A stretch of 64,000 nt of DNA from Pseudoneobacillus sp052180215 (GTDB lineage Bacteria; Bacillota; Bacilli; Bacillales; Cytobacillaceae), in assembly GCF_052180215.1 (NCBI RefSeq), contig NZ_CP197471.1:4240001-4304000 (forward strand), read 5' to 3'. Below the pieces are notes generated by a model. It saw only the letters and a list, made by a program, of their open reading frames with translations, was not told the DNA's origin and ran no database searches. A program made the translations under genes and the position numbers. Below are positions 1-8,179 of this stretch, one piece after another. Every line of letters begins with the position of its first letter. Within the stretch, counting starts at the first letter, position 1.

Positions 1-62
1 ACACCGTGGGTACTAGGATGCTGAGGTCCTACGTTTAGTAGCATCTCTTCTGTTCTTAACAC
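1..62 (-). CDS. nuoD: NADH-quinone oxidoreductase subunit D, N-terminal fragment
   Basis: Only about 20 codons are in the window. The gene starts at a GTG (positions 62-60) and runs off the left edge. The readable peptide contains LNVGPQHPSTHGV, the hallmark N-terminus of NuoD (49-kDa subunit of complex I, which helps form the quinone site). A strong GGAGGTG ribosome site lies in the end of nuoC, whose stop codon is only four bases away, so the two are co-translated. The rest of the nuo operon presumably continues to the left. Confidence 0.9.
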   Translation of the reverse strand, partial: MLRTEEMLLNVGPQHPSTHG

Positions 63-66
63 TTAC

Positions 67-1425
67 TTACACCTCCACATCATACTGCTCATAGTCTTTG
101 CGTAGAGGGTGACCAACCCATTCTTCACCCAACATAATGCGGTAAAGATCCGGATGGCCTTCAAATTTGATACCTAATAAATCATAGGCTTCACATTCTG
201 GCCAATTGGCTCCTACCCATAGCGGTACAAGAGATGAAATGGTTGGTTGATCACGGTCCAACTTCACTTTTAAAGCAACAGACTGACGATTTTTGTATGA
301 GAATAAATGAACATATACTTCCATATGGGTTTCGAAATCAGAACCATGAATTTCTGATAAATAATCGAACCCTAACTGCTCATTATACTTAAAAAATTCA
401 GCCACTTTATAGTAGTTTTCCTTCTTTACTACAAGTGTTGGAACATCCTTCGAAAGTTTATTAATATAGGAGTCTTCTAATACATCGCTTCCTAAATGTT
501 CTCCAATCACTTTTACATATTTATCAAGGTATACTTGGTTCGGTGATGGTTTAGCAGGTTCTGCTTCTACCACAGGTTCTGCTCCAGCACCGGCAGCTTT
601 TGCTTTTGCAGCAGCGGCAGCAGCAGCTTTTGCTTTCGCAGCAGCAATCGCTTTCGCTTTTTCATCGTCACCACCAGCAGCTGAATCTCCACCTTGTGCG
701 GCTAACTTTGCTTTTGCAGCGGCAGCGGCTTTTGCCTTGGCAGCAGCAATCGCTTTCGCTTTTTCATCGTCACCACCAGCAGCTGTGGTATCTCCACCAG
801 CAGCTGTGGTATCTCCACCAGCTTGTTTGGCAAGTGCGGCAGCCTTTGCCTTCGCAGCGGCAGCAGCTTTTGCTTTTGCGGCAGCAGCGGCTTTCGCCTT
901 TTCATCTGCTCCTGCTCCAGCATCCGTTGTGGAATCGTTTGCCTCACCGGCAGCGGCTTGTTTCGCAAGTGCAGCAGCCTTGGCTTTTGCAGCGGCAGCG
1001 GCTTTTGCTTTCGCAGCAGCGGCAGCTTTCGCTTTTTCATCTGCTCCTGCTGGTTCACTTGCTGCAGGAGTTTCAGTAGCAGCAGGTTCCGAAACCGTTT
1101 CAGTCGTTTCAGTACCTTGCTGTTTTGCTAATACAGCAGCTTTCGCCTTTGCAGCGGCGGCAGCTTTTGCTTTCGCAGCAGCAGCAGCTTTTTGCTTCGC
1201 TAAATCTAAGTCACTTCCAGCTTCCGTTTTTGGAGCCTCTGTTGCTGGTGCTTCCTCTTTTGGCACTTCCACTTCAGAAGTAGGCTCGGCTTTAACTTCC
1301 TGGGACTCAGAGGCTTCAGCAGCTACTTGCCCTTGTTCTTTCGCCTTTAACTTGGCTAATGCAGCAGCCTTCGCTTTCGCGGCAGCTTCCTTTTTTAATT
1401 GTTCAAGATCCTTTTCCCCACTCAT
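67..1425 (-). CDS. nuoC: NADH-quinone oxidoreductase subunit C with a long Ala/Lys-rich N-terminal extension
   Basis: The 452-aa product has a normal NuoC (30-kDa complex I subunit) domain only from about residue 295 on, ending in the family signature YDLLGIKFEGHPDL...GHPLRKDY (414-446). Residues 1-290 are an extension: an acidic Pro/Glu linker (about 40-72) and five or six Ala/Lys blocks of the type AKAKAAAAAKAKAAALAKQ at about 11-32, 77-102, 129-156, 174-201, 220-244 and 253-278. Gly/Asp/Thr linkers separate them, including a duplicated GGDTTAA. Known family role: peripheral arm of the proton-pumping NADH:quinone reductase. The extension resembles histone-H1-like or coiled Ala/Lys tails and is not needed for NuoC in other bacteria. 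It sits between nuoB (3-base gap) and nuoD. Confidence 0.95.
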   Translation of the reverse strand: MSGEKDLEQLKKEAAAKAKAAALAKLKAKEQGQVAAEASESQEVKAEPTSEVEVPKEEAPATEAPKTEAGSDLDLAKQKAAAAAKAKAAAAAKAKAAVLAKQQGTETTETVSEPAATETPAASEPAGADEKAKAAAAAKAKAAAAAKAKAAALAKQAAAGEANDSTTDAGAGADEKAKAAAAAKAKAAAAAKAKAAALAKQAGGDTTAAGGDTTAAGGDDEKAKAIAAAKAKAAAAAKAKLAAQGGDSAAGGDDEKAKAIAAAKAKAAAAAAAKAKAAGAGAEPVVEAEPAKPSPNQVYLDKYVKVIGEHLGSDVLEDSYINKLSKDVPTLVVKKENYYKVAEFFKYNEQLGFDYLSEIHGSDFETHMEVYVHLFSYKNRQSVALKVKLDRDQPTISSLVPLWVGANWPECEAYDLLGIKFEGHPDLYRIMLGEEWVGHPLRKDYEQYDVEV

Positions 1426-1428
1426 GGA

Positions 1429-1941
1429 TTAGATCACCTTCTTCCCAGTTTTCGCCTCGTATCGAATCTTTTCCCTTAATTTATTGATTCCATAGATTAA
1501 AGCAGCTGGGTTCGGCGGACATCCTGGAATATACACATCAACAGGAACAATTTGGTCCACACCTTTTACAACCGAATACGATTTTACATATGGACCACCA
1601 GCTGTTGCACATGAACCCATCGCGATTACCCACTTAGGTTCTGGCATTTGATCATATAAACGACGTAAAATTGGCGCCATTTTCTTCGTTACCGTACCCG
1701 AAACAATCATACAATCCGATTGACGTGGAGACGTACGGAAAAACGACCCGAAACGATCCAAGTCATAATGGGATGAACCTACACCCATCATTTCGATCGC
1801 ACAACAAGCAAGACCAAACGTCATCGGCCATAAAGAATTACTTCTAGCCCATGCTTTGACCTGCTCTAAAGTCGTCATAAATACATTTCTCTTCAATTCT
1901 TCTAACTCTTCTGGCGTTAGGTTATCTAATTTTAAATCCAT
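1429..1941 (-). CDS. nuoB: NADH-quinone oxidoreductase subunit B
   Basis: 170 aa. NuoB carries the terminal iron-sulfur cluster N2 that passes electrons to quinone. The ligand pattern is visible: a CC pair in LACCAIEMM, a Cys in SDCMIVSG, and a Cys in GSCATAGG followed by PGCPPNP. The start at 1941 (MDLKLDN) is chosen because GAAGGTG lies just upstream. A longer reading frame with MEEEGVE is open but would put its start further inside nuoA. The start overlaps the nuoA stop by about 10 bases, as expected for translationally coupled operon genes. Confidence 0.96.
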   Translation of the reverse strand: MDLKLDNLTPEELEELKRNVFMTTLEQVKAWARSNSLWPMTFGLACCAIEMMGVGSSHYDLDRFGSFFRTSPRQSDCMIVSGTVTKKMAPILRRLYDQMPEPKWVIAMGSCATAGGPYVKSYSVVKGVDQIVPVDVYIPGCPPNPAALIYGINKLREKIRYEAKTGKKVI

Positions 1942-2306
1942 TTCAACACCTTCTTCTTCCATGCGTAGACTAAACCAATGATGAGCATGAATACAAAAAT
2001 TAACATTTCAATAAGTGCAAAAAGACCAAGTTTATCATACGCTACTGCCCAAGGATATAAAAACACTGTTTCTACATCAAAAATAACAAACATCAGGGCA
2101 AAAATATAATAGCGGACATTGAACTGGACCCTAGAATCATGGAATGGTTCAATACCGCTCTCATATGTGGTGTACTTCGCCTCACTCGGCTTATAAGGGC
2201 GTAATAGCTTACCTAAAAAAAGCGCCACCACAGGCAACAAAACCCCGAGACATAAGAACACAAACACTATCAGATAGTTATTCTGATATAAATTCAATAG
2301 TTCCAT
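1932..2306 (-). CDS. nuoA: NADH-quinone oxidoreductase subunit A
   Basis: 124 aa with three transmembrane segments (about 10-30, 65-85 and 95-115). The conserved loop between the first two includes YESGIEPFHDSRVQFNVRYY, the quinone-site loop of NuoA/ND3. The start at 2306 (MELLNLYQ) is chosen because GGAGGGGAT lies seven bases upstream. An upstream extension is open but has no ribosome site. It is the first gene of the nuo operon here, directly behind a good sigma-A promoter at 2363-2391. Confidence 0.96.
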   Translation of the reverse strand: MELLNLYQNNYLIVFVFLCLGVLLPVVALFLGKLLRPYKPSEAKYTTYESGIEPFHDSRVQFNVRYYIFALMFVIFDVETVFLYPWAVAYDKLGLFALIEMLIFVFMLIIGLVYAWKKKVLKWI

Positions 2307-2362
2307 GCCTATCCCCTCCAATGTTGTAAAATTTCTCACTTTTTAAACTTGTAACCGATAAC

Positions 2363-2391
2363 ATTATATCACTGTTCCAAATGCGTGTCGA
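2363..2391 (-). promoter_or_regulatory. Probable sigma-A promoter of the nuo operon
   Basis: Read on the minus strand: -35 TCGACA (2391-2386), a 17-base spacer, then -10 TATAAT (2368-2363). It lies 57 bases before the nuoA start. The -35 falls in the arm of the GC-rich inverted repeat that begins at 2381, so the repeat and the promoter are intertwined. This is inference from consensus only. Confidence 0.6.
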
Positions 2392-2760
2392 CAAGCCATT
2401 CTCACTTATTGGAATTTCACTCGTAGGCCAAATTTAGACATTTTGGAGCGTCCGAGAGCTCGCTCGCGGTAAGCGGAAAAATGGCTCAATTTGGCTAGCT
2501 TCGGCGTTAGCCGAGGCGTAGTGCGACAGCACCACGAGTGAAATTCCAAGCGCAGTAGCCTTGTCGTCGACACACATTCCCTTTTTCTGAGCGTTTGCGT
2601 GATCTCGAATGCCAAACATCCCCGAAAGGCAAACCAGAGATGACGCAAGAGCGAACTGCTGCAGACACTTGGTGCAAGTGACCTTTGAGCCGCACGTGAT
2701 CTGAAGCGATAGCGGAAGATGACGTGCCTAGAAAAAGGTTCGCAAGATCCGTCCTCCCCC
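2381..2760. repeat. GC-rich non-coding island with a long inverted repeat
   Basis: The gap from nuoA to the cupin gene (2307-2860) holds no convincing gene. This part is clearly richer in G+C than its surroundings. GTGTCGACAAG plus GGAATTTCACTCGT near 2386-2424 is mirrored by ACGAGTGAAATTCC and CTTGTCGTCGACAC at about 2538-2576, giving imperfect arms of roughly 40 bases. Smaller hairpins occur inside (GGCTA...TAGCC near 2492-2510; a GCGAGC/GAGCTCGC cluster near 2455). Open frames through it lack ribosome sites and low-complexity-free protein character. It resembles a mobile intergenic repeat or a structured RNA. I cannot name a family. Confidence 0.5.
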
Positions 2761-2860
2761 ATTTAACACGAATCCCTCCGTGCTTGTCAGTGAGGTTTAT
2801 CATTGCCTGTTATTTTTCTCACATAATTTTAATAGAGTTTCTTCTATTAAATTTGTCTAT

Positions 2861-3199
2861 TTAACCTAACACTCTATCACCATGAGAGTTCGGCTGAGAA
2901 ATTACGAGAAACTCAACATCCTGATCAGTACGATTCATCATTTGATGAAGAGTTTGCGGCGGAACCTCTATTCCCTGCTCAGGCTCCAAAACAAATTCCT
3001 CCCCATCCATCTCCATTACCGCCGTTCCTCTTATAATGAAGAAAAATTGCCTTGATCTATTATGAGAGTGTCTCATCTCTCTAGTATTTGGTGGCATTCT
3101 TTCAAAAATCACACTTAACTGGTCATTCTTCACTAGGTGCCACCCATCACATTGATCCCCCCAGTTATAGTGCAAAGCTATTTCTTTAAAAATTTTCAA
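2861..3199 (-). CDS. Cupin-domain protein
   Basis: 112 aa, a single beta-barrel cupin. Motif 1 is HSHNRSRQFFFIIRG (about 43-58) and motif 2 is PPQTLHQMMN (about 79-88), with the metal-ligand pattern H-x-H...H. The start is a TTG at 3199 with GAGGGAG eight bases upstream. Small one-domain cupins of this type include sugar isomerases, dioxygenase-like enzymes and ligand binders. Nothing in the neighbourhood fixes the substrate. It stands alone between a GC-rich repeat island and the downstream side of the atp operon. Confidence 0.8.
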   Translation of the reverse strand: MKIFKEIALHYNWGDQCDGWHLVKNDQLSVIFERMPPNTREMRHSHNRSRQFFFIIRGTAVMEMDGEEFVLEPEQGIEVPPQTLHQMMNRTDQDVEFLVISQPNSHGDRVLG

Positions 3200-3431
3200 A
3201 CAACCAACTCCCTCTTATTACCTATATAAAAAATATATCAGTAATTTTGAGCCACAATCACGATAAATTGTGAATACTTATCGATAATATTAAGAAGTGC
3301 ATATATAAATGAAGAAACCTAACAAGTTTCAAACTCTATCATTAAATTTTAAGACCGAAAGGTCTAGCGTTCATCAACAAATTTCCATTTTACCCTCCCT
3401 ACTCATCCAATCAAACTACCCCATCCCAAAT

Positions 3432-3533
3432 ATATCTGACCAAATTTCCAATATATCTGACTAAATCCGCAATTTATCTGACCGTTTTAGCAATATATCT
3501 GACCAAATTCCCATTATTACTAACTTTGTAACA
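3432..3533 (+). repeat. 21-bp phased repeat array, ATCTGAC type (array 1 of 4)
   Basis: Units beginning with ATATCTGAC or TTATCTGAC start at 3432, 3453, 3474 and 3495, exactly 21 bases apart. A terminal motif ACTAACTTTGTAAC follows one step later (about 3517). A second terminal-type motif, TTTCCGACTTTGTCAC, sits near 3590. The 520-base gap 3200-3719 contains this array, the atpC terminator and otherwise only AT-rich sequence. Equivalent arrays are at 25707, 37244 and 54664. Confidence 0.75.
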
Positions 3534-3663
3534 AATTCCCCACTCATTCCCATCCCAAAATCCAAAGAAAACCTCTCCCACACCCCGTGTTTCCGACTTT
3601 GTCACAAATTCCACTCTCCATCCCACCCAAAAGTCCGAAGGACTGCCCTAACTCTCAAATAAC

Positions 3664-3707
3664 ATAAAAAAACACCCCCAGCGCCATAAACGCCGAAGGT
3701 GTTTTTA
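3664..3707 (-). terminator. Terminator of the atp operon
   Basis: Minus strand: AAACACC...GCG, loop, CGC...GGTGTTTTTTT, an imperfect stem followed by a T run, 13 bases after the atpC stop codon. It closes the ten-gene atp transcript. Confidence 0.8.
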
Positions 3708-3719
3708 TATAAAAAATAA

Positions 3720-4124
3720 TTATCTTTTCTCCACAATGGAAAGGCGATTGATTGCGCGTTGAAGAGCAAGTTCAGCACGTTGGAAATCGACGTTCGCTTG
3801 CTGACTTTCGCGTAAGCGTTGCTCAGCACGCTCTTTTGCACGTAAAGCACGTTCTGCATCAATCTCGCTTGATTGCTCAGCGGATTGCGCTAAGATCGTT
3901 ACTTTATCAGGGCGAACTTCAAGAATGCCTCCACTCACTGCAACGAAATCTGTATTGCCGCCATTTTTTAAACGAACGACACCAATTTTTAATGGTGCAA
4001 CCAATGGAATATGTCCAGGTAAGATACCAAGGTCTCCACTTTGAGCCTTCGTACTGACCATTTCCACATTTGATTCATACACCGGGCCATCAGGAGTAAC
4101 AACACTGACACTAATCGTCTTCAT
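3720..4124 (-). CDS. atpC: ATP synthase F1 epsilon subunit
   Basis: 134 aa. N-terminal beta-sandwich (residues 1-85, with TPDGPVYES and the GDLGILPGHIPLVAPLKIG signature) and a C-terminal helical hairpin (about 90-134) that can inhibit ATP hydrolysis in this family. ATG start with AGGAGGG ten bases upstream. Last gene of the atp operon, 21 bases after atpD, and followed by a terminator. Confidence 0.97.
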   Translation of the reverse strand: MKTISVSVVTPDGPVYESNVEMVSTKAQSGDLGILPGHIPLVAPLKIGVVRLKNGGNTDFVAVSGGILEVRPDKVTILAQSAEQSSEIDAERALRAKERAEQRLRESQQANVDFQRAELALQRAINRLSIVEKR

Positions 4125-4145
4125 TTTTTACCCTCCTGGCTAGTA

Positions 4146-5567
4146 TTAAACCTCTACACCCATCGATTTAGCTTTTTCGATTACTTCTTCGATGCGTCCA
4201 ACTAGACGGAATGCATCTTCTGGAAGATGATCGTATTTACCTTCAAGAATTTCCTTGAAGCCTTTAACAGTTTCTTTAACAGGAACATAAGAACCCTTTT
4301 GTCCTGTAAACTGTTCAGCAACGTGGAAGTTTTGAGATAGGTAGAACTGGATACGACGTGCACGAAGAACGACTAATTTATCATCATCAGATAATTCATC
4401 CATACCTAAGATTGCGATGATATCTTGTAATTCTCTGTAACGTTGTAATGTTTGCTGTACTTGACGAGAAACATTGTAGTGCTCTTCGCCAACGATTTCA
4501 GGTGATAATGCACGAGAAGTCGAAGCAAGTGGATCCACCGCAGGGTAGATACCCATTTCAGAAAGTTTACGCTCTAAGTTTGTTGTAGCATCTAAGTGAG
4601 CGAATGTTGTTGCTGGAGCCGGATCCGTATAGTCATCGGCAGGAACGTAAATCGCTTGTATAGAAGTAACAGAACCAACGTTAGTAGACGTAATACGTTC
4701 TTGTAATTTACCCATTTCAGTAGCAAGAGTTGGTTGGTAACCTACCGCTGAAGGCATACGACCTAATAGGGCAGAAACCTCAGAACCTGCTTGCGTGAAA
4801 CGGAAGATGTTATCCATGAAGAAAAGAACGTCTTGTCCTTGCTCATCACGGAAATATTCAGCCATAGTAAGACCAGTTAGAGCAACACGCATACGAGCAC
4901 CAGGTGGTTCGTTCATTTGTCCGAATACCATCGCTGTTTGCTTGATAACTCCAGAATCCGTCATTTCGTGGAAAAGGTCATTACCTTCACGAGTACGCTC
5001 ACCTACACCAGCGAATACAGAGATACCGCTGTGCTCTTGAGCGATGTTATTGATTAATTCCTGGATTAAAACGGTTTTACCTACACCGGCACCACCGAAT
5101 AGACCGATTTTACCACCCTTGATGTAAGGAGCAAGAAGGTCTACTACTTTAATTCCAGTTTCAAGAATTTCTACTTCAGTAGAAAGTTGTTCGAATGTTG
5201 GAGCATCTCTGTGGATAGAGTCACGACGCTCTGCAGCAGGAATTTCGTCTGCAAGGTCAATTGTTTCTCCTAATACGTTAAATACACGGCCAAGTGTCAC
5301 ATTTCCAACTGGAACGGAGATTGGCTTACCTGTATCAACTGCTTCAATTCCACGAGTAACACCATCAGTAGAAGACATCGCGATTGTACGAACTGTATCA
5401 TCACCTAAATGAAGGGCTACTTCAAGAGTTAAGTTGATGTTAACTTCTGATTCGTTACGCGCTTTATGATTAATTACTAATGCATTATAGATTTCAGGTA
5501 ATTGACCGCTTTCGAACTTTACGTCAATAACCGGACCCATAACTTGAAGAACGCGTCCTATGTTCAT
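4146..5567 (-). CDS. atpD: ATP synthase F1 beta subunit (catalytic)
   Basis: 473 aa. The catalytic nucleotide-binding subunit of F1, with Walker A GGAGVGKT (about 155-162), the GERTREGND segment, Walker B LFFMDNIFR and the family signature PAVDPLASTSRAL. The start at 5567 (MNIGRVLQVMG) follows a perfect AGGAGGG. A longer in-frame extension (16 residues) has no family support. Unlike the other atp junctions, the 138-base gap upstream toward atpG contains two hairpins. Confidence 0.98.
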   Translation of the reverse strand: MNIGRVLQVMGPVIDVKFESGQLPEIYNALVINHKARNESEVNINLTLEVALHLGDDTVRTIAMSSTDGVTRGIEAVDTGKPISVPVGNVTLGRVFNVLGETIDLADEIPAAERRDSIHRDAPTFEQLSTEVEILETGIKVVDLLAPYIKGGKIGLFGGAGVGKTVLIQELINNIAQEHSGISVFAGVGERTREGNDLFHEMTDSGVIKQTAMVFGQMNEPPGARMRVALTGLTMAEYFRDEQGQDVLFFMDNIFRFTQAGSEVSALLGRMPSAVGYQPTLATEMGKLQERITSTNVGSVTSIQAIYVPADDYTDPAPATTFAHLDATTNLERKLSEMGIYPAVDPLASTSRALSPEIVGEEHYNVSRQVQQTLQRYRELQDIIAILGMDELSDDDKLVVLRARRIQFYLSQNFHVAEQFTGQKGSYVPVKETVKGFKEILEGKYDHLPEDAFRLVGRIEEVIEKAKSMGVEV

Positions 5568-5594
5568 CGTTTTCCCTCCTAACGTACTCTTGAC

Positions 5595-5699
5595 GAAAAG
5601 GCAAGAAGGAACCATCGGGGTCCTTCTGCCTGATTATTTTTTATAAAAATTGCTTCGCGCCAACGCGCAGTGCGTTAGCATCTCAGGAGCAAACGCACT
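5595..5699 (-). other. Two intercistronic hairpins between atpG and atpD
   Basis: On the minus strand, AGTGCGTT (5699-5692) pairs with AACGCACT (5676-5669). Further down, GGCAGAAGGA (5630-5621) pairs with TCCTTCTTGCC (5610-5600) with one bulged base, followed by TTTTCG. The other atp junctions are short or lack such stems. Possible roles are mRNA processing, stabilisation of the atpDC part, or weak attenuation. This is inference only. Confidence 0.5.
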
Positions 5700-5705
5700 T
5701 AGATT

Positions 5706-6563
5706 CTACTCTAGAGCTGCAGCTCCACCAACGATCTCAGTGATCTCTTGTGTGATAGCTGCTTGACGTGCACGGTTATAGCTAAGGCTAAGAGCGTTAA
5801 TAAGCTCCTTCGCATTATCGGTTGCATTTTTCATTGCCGTCATACGGGCAGCATGTTCAGACGCTTTACTATCAAGTAAAGCACCGTAAATTAAGCTTTC
5901 CGCATACTGTGGAAGGAGAACTTCTAAAATCTCTTCCGCAGATGGTTCAAATTCATAAGAAGTTAACTTAGAAGAAGTTGTAATATCCCCTAAAGGAAGA
6001 AGCTTCTTTTCTGTTACATCCTGTTGAATCGCACTGACGTAATGTGTGTAATACATATATAATTCATCAAATGTTCCGTCTGCGAACATTCCTACTGTTT
6101 TGCTAGCAATATCCTTAATTTCAGTAAAGCTTGGTTGATCCGCAATACCAACAACATCAAGGACAACAGACATTCCACGCTTTGTGAAAAAGTCACGGCC
6201 AACACGACCAATAGCAATGATTGCAAATTCATCATTTGATTGATGACGATCTTTAATCGTTTGGTAAAGATTACGTAAAACGTTAGAGTTGTACGCACCT
6301 GCTAAACCACGATCAGATGTTATTACTAAGTAACCAGTTTTCTTCACGGGACGGCTGACTAGCATTGGATGGTTAACACCCTTGCTACCACCAGCTACGG
6401 AAGCAGTCACTTCTTGAATTTTTTCCATGTAAGGTACGAATGATTTCGCATTCATAACCCCACGGTTCCATTTAGAAGCGGATACCATTTCCATCGCTTT
6501 TGTAATCTGGCTCGTCTTTTTCGTTGAAACGATCCGTGATTTTATATCGCGTAATGATGCCAT
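5706..6563 (-). CDS. atpG: ATP synthase F1 gamma subunit
   Basis: 285 aa. The rotor shaft subunit: N-terminal MASLRDIKSRIVSTKKTSQI helix and C-terminal RQAAITQEITEIVGGAAAL helix, the two most conserved parts, with a Rossmann-like middle (TSDRGLAGAYNSN near 80-93). Length is normal for Bacillus. It lies between atpA (84-base gap) and atpD (138-base gap with hairpins). Confidence 0.97.
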   Translation of the reverse strand: MASLRDIKSRIVSTKKTSQITKAMEMVSASKWNRGVMNAKSFVPYMEKIQEVTASVAGGSKGVNHPMLVSRPVKKTGYLVITSDRGLAGAYNSNVLRNLYQTIKDRHQSNDEFAIIAIGRVGRDFFTKRGMSVVLDVVGIADQPSFTEIKDIASKTVGMFADGTFDELYMYYTHYVSAIQQDVTEKKLLPLGDITTSSKLTSYEFEPSAEEILEVLLPQYAESLIYGALLDSKASEHAARMTAMKNATDNAKELINALSLSYNRARQAAITQEITEIVGGAAALE

Positions 6564-6646
6564 AAGTTCTCACCACCCTTACTCAAGTTTGTCCGAACCA
6601 TATTTTAGGATAAAAGAAGGCAAGAATCGCCTCCTATTCATCAATC

Positions 6647-8155
6647 TTATTCAGATACTGCAAACGTCTTTTTGAATCCGTTAATTGCAGCAGCCATATC
6701 TTCGTCAGAAGGAAGATCTTTTGTATTCACAATATGGTCTAACAACGCTTTTTGGTTGTGGTCTAACCATGTTAAGAATTCAGCTTCAAAACGACGGATA
6801 TCTTGAACTGGAATATCATCTAAGAAACCGCGTGTTAATGCATATAGAATCGCAACTTGCTTTTCTACCTTTAACGGCTTGTTAAGATCCTGCTTTAATA
6901 CTTCAACTGTACGAGCTCCACGGTTAAGTTTTGCTTGTGTTGCTTTATCAAGGTCAGAACCGAACTGAGCGAATGCTTCAAGTTCACGGTAAGAAGCAAG
7001 GTCAAGACGTAATGTACCAGATACCTTCTTCATCGCCTTAATCTGTGCAGATCCTCCTACACGGGATACGGATAAACCAGCGTTGATCGCTGGACGTACA
7101 CCAGAGAAGAATAAGTCAGATTGTAAGAAGATTTGTCCATCAGTGATGGAGATAACGTTTGTTGGAATGTAAGCAGAAACGTCACCAGCTTGAGTTTCGA
7201 TGAATGGAAGTGCAGTGATTGAACCAGCACCTAATGCATCGCTAAGCTTAGCAGCGCGCTCTAACAAACGGCTGTGCAAGTAGAATACATCCCCTGGATA
7301 TGCTTCACGACCTGGAGGACGGCGTAATAATAGTGAAAGCTCACGGTAAGCCGCAGCTTGTTTTGTTAAATCATCATATACAACAAGAACGTGTCTGCCA
7401 TTGTACATGAATTCTTCACCCATTGTTACCCCAGCGTAAGGCGCTAAGAATAATAATGGAGCTGGTTGAGAAGCTGATGCAGTTACAACGATTGTGTAAT
7501 CTAATGCACCATTTCTACGTAACATTTCTACTGCGTTACGAACAGTTGATTCTTTTTGACCGATAGCCACATAGATACACACCATGTTTTGGTCTTTTTG
7601 GTTAAGGATCGTATCGATCGCAACAGATGTTTTACCTGTTTGACGGTCACCGATAATTAACTCACGTTGTCCACGTCCGATTGGTACAAGTGCGTCAATC
7701 GCTTTGATACCAGTTTGTAGTGGTTCATGAACGGATTTACGAGCCATTACACCTGGTGCAAGAGCTTCGATTGGACGAGTCTTAGTTGTGTTAATAGGTC
7801 CCATTCCATCAACTGGTTGTCCAAGAGGGTTTACTACACGTCCGATTAACTCATCACCAACCGGAACCTCCATGATACGACCTGTACGACGAACTTCGTC
7901 ACCTTCTTTAATTTCAGTGAAAGGACCAAGGATAATAATACCAACGTTATTTTCTTCAAGGTTTTGTGCCATACCCATAACGCCGTTTGAAAATTCAACA
8001 AGTTCTCCAGCCATGACATTGTCGAGGCCATGAGCACGAGCGATACCGTCACCAACCTGGATAACCGTACCTACATCACTCACTTGAATTTCAGACTGAT
8101 AGTTTTCAATTTGCTTTTTTATCAGCGCACTAATTTCTTCAGCATTGATGCTCAT
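6647..8155 (-). CDS. atpA: ATP synthase F1 alpha subunit
   Basis: 502 aa. The non-catalytic nucleotide-binding subunit, with Walker A GDRQTGKTS (about 169-177) and the signature PAINAGLSVSRVGGSAQ (about 363-379). The start at 8155 (MSINAEEIS) is preferred over an upstream GTG at 8164. AGGGGTG has correct spacing only for the ATG, and family members begin with this sequence. Fifteen bases follow the atpH stop. Confidence 0.98.
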   Translation of the reverse strand: MSINAEEISALIKKQIENYQSEIQVSDVGTVIQVGDGIARAHGLDNVMAGELVEFSNGVMGMAQNLEENNVGIIILGPFTEIKEGDEVRRTGRIMEVPVGDELIGRVVNPLGQPVDGMGPINTTKTRPIEALAPGVMARKSVHEPLQTGIKAIDALVPIGRGQRELIIGDRQTGKTSVAIDTILNQKDQNMVCIYVAIGQKESTVRNAVEMLRRNGALDYTIVVTASASQPAPLLFLAPYAGVTMGEEFMYNGRHVLVVYDDLTKQAAAYRELSLLLRRPPGREAYPGDVFYLHSRLLERAAKLSDALGAGSITALPFIETQAGDVSAYIPTNVISITDGQIFLQSDLFFSGVRPAINAGLSVSRVGGSAQIKAMKKVSGTLRLDLASYRELEAFAQFGSDLDKATQAKLNRGARTVEVLKQDLNKPLKVEKQVAILYALTRGFLDDIPVQDIRRFEAEFLTWLDHNQKALLDHIVNTKDLPSDEDMAAAINGFKKTFAVSE

Positions 8156-8179
8156 GAGTTTCACCCCTATCTACGAAAT

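Noticed and set aside
737..1432. Long plus-strand frame (231 codons, Ala/Phe-rich) opposite nuoC
   Set aside because: It is the antisense of the Ala/Lys repeat codons. Codon bias of GCN/AAR repeats opens several antisense frames; no ribosome site or family resemblance.
2406..2803. Three overlapping minus-strand frames in the GC-rich island
   Set aside because: No ribosome sites, unlike any protein family I recognise, and composed of inverted-repeat sequence; treated as non-coding.
3432..3533. CRISPR array candidate
   Set aside because: The 21-base units have no separate repeat/spacer structure, and no cas genes are in the window.
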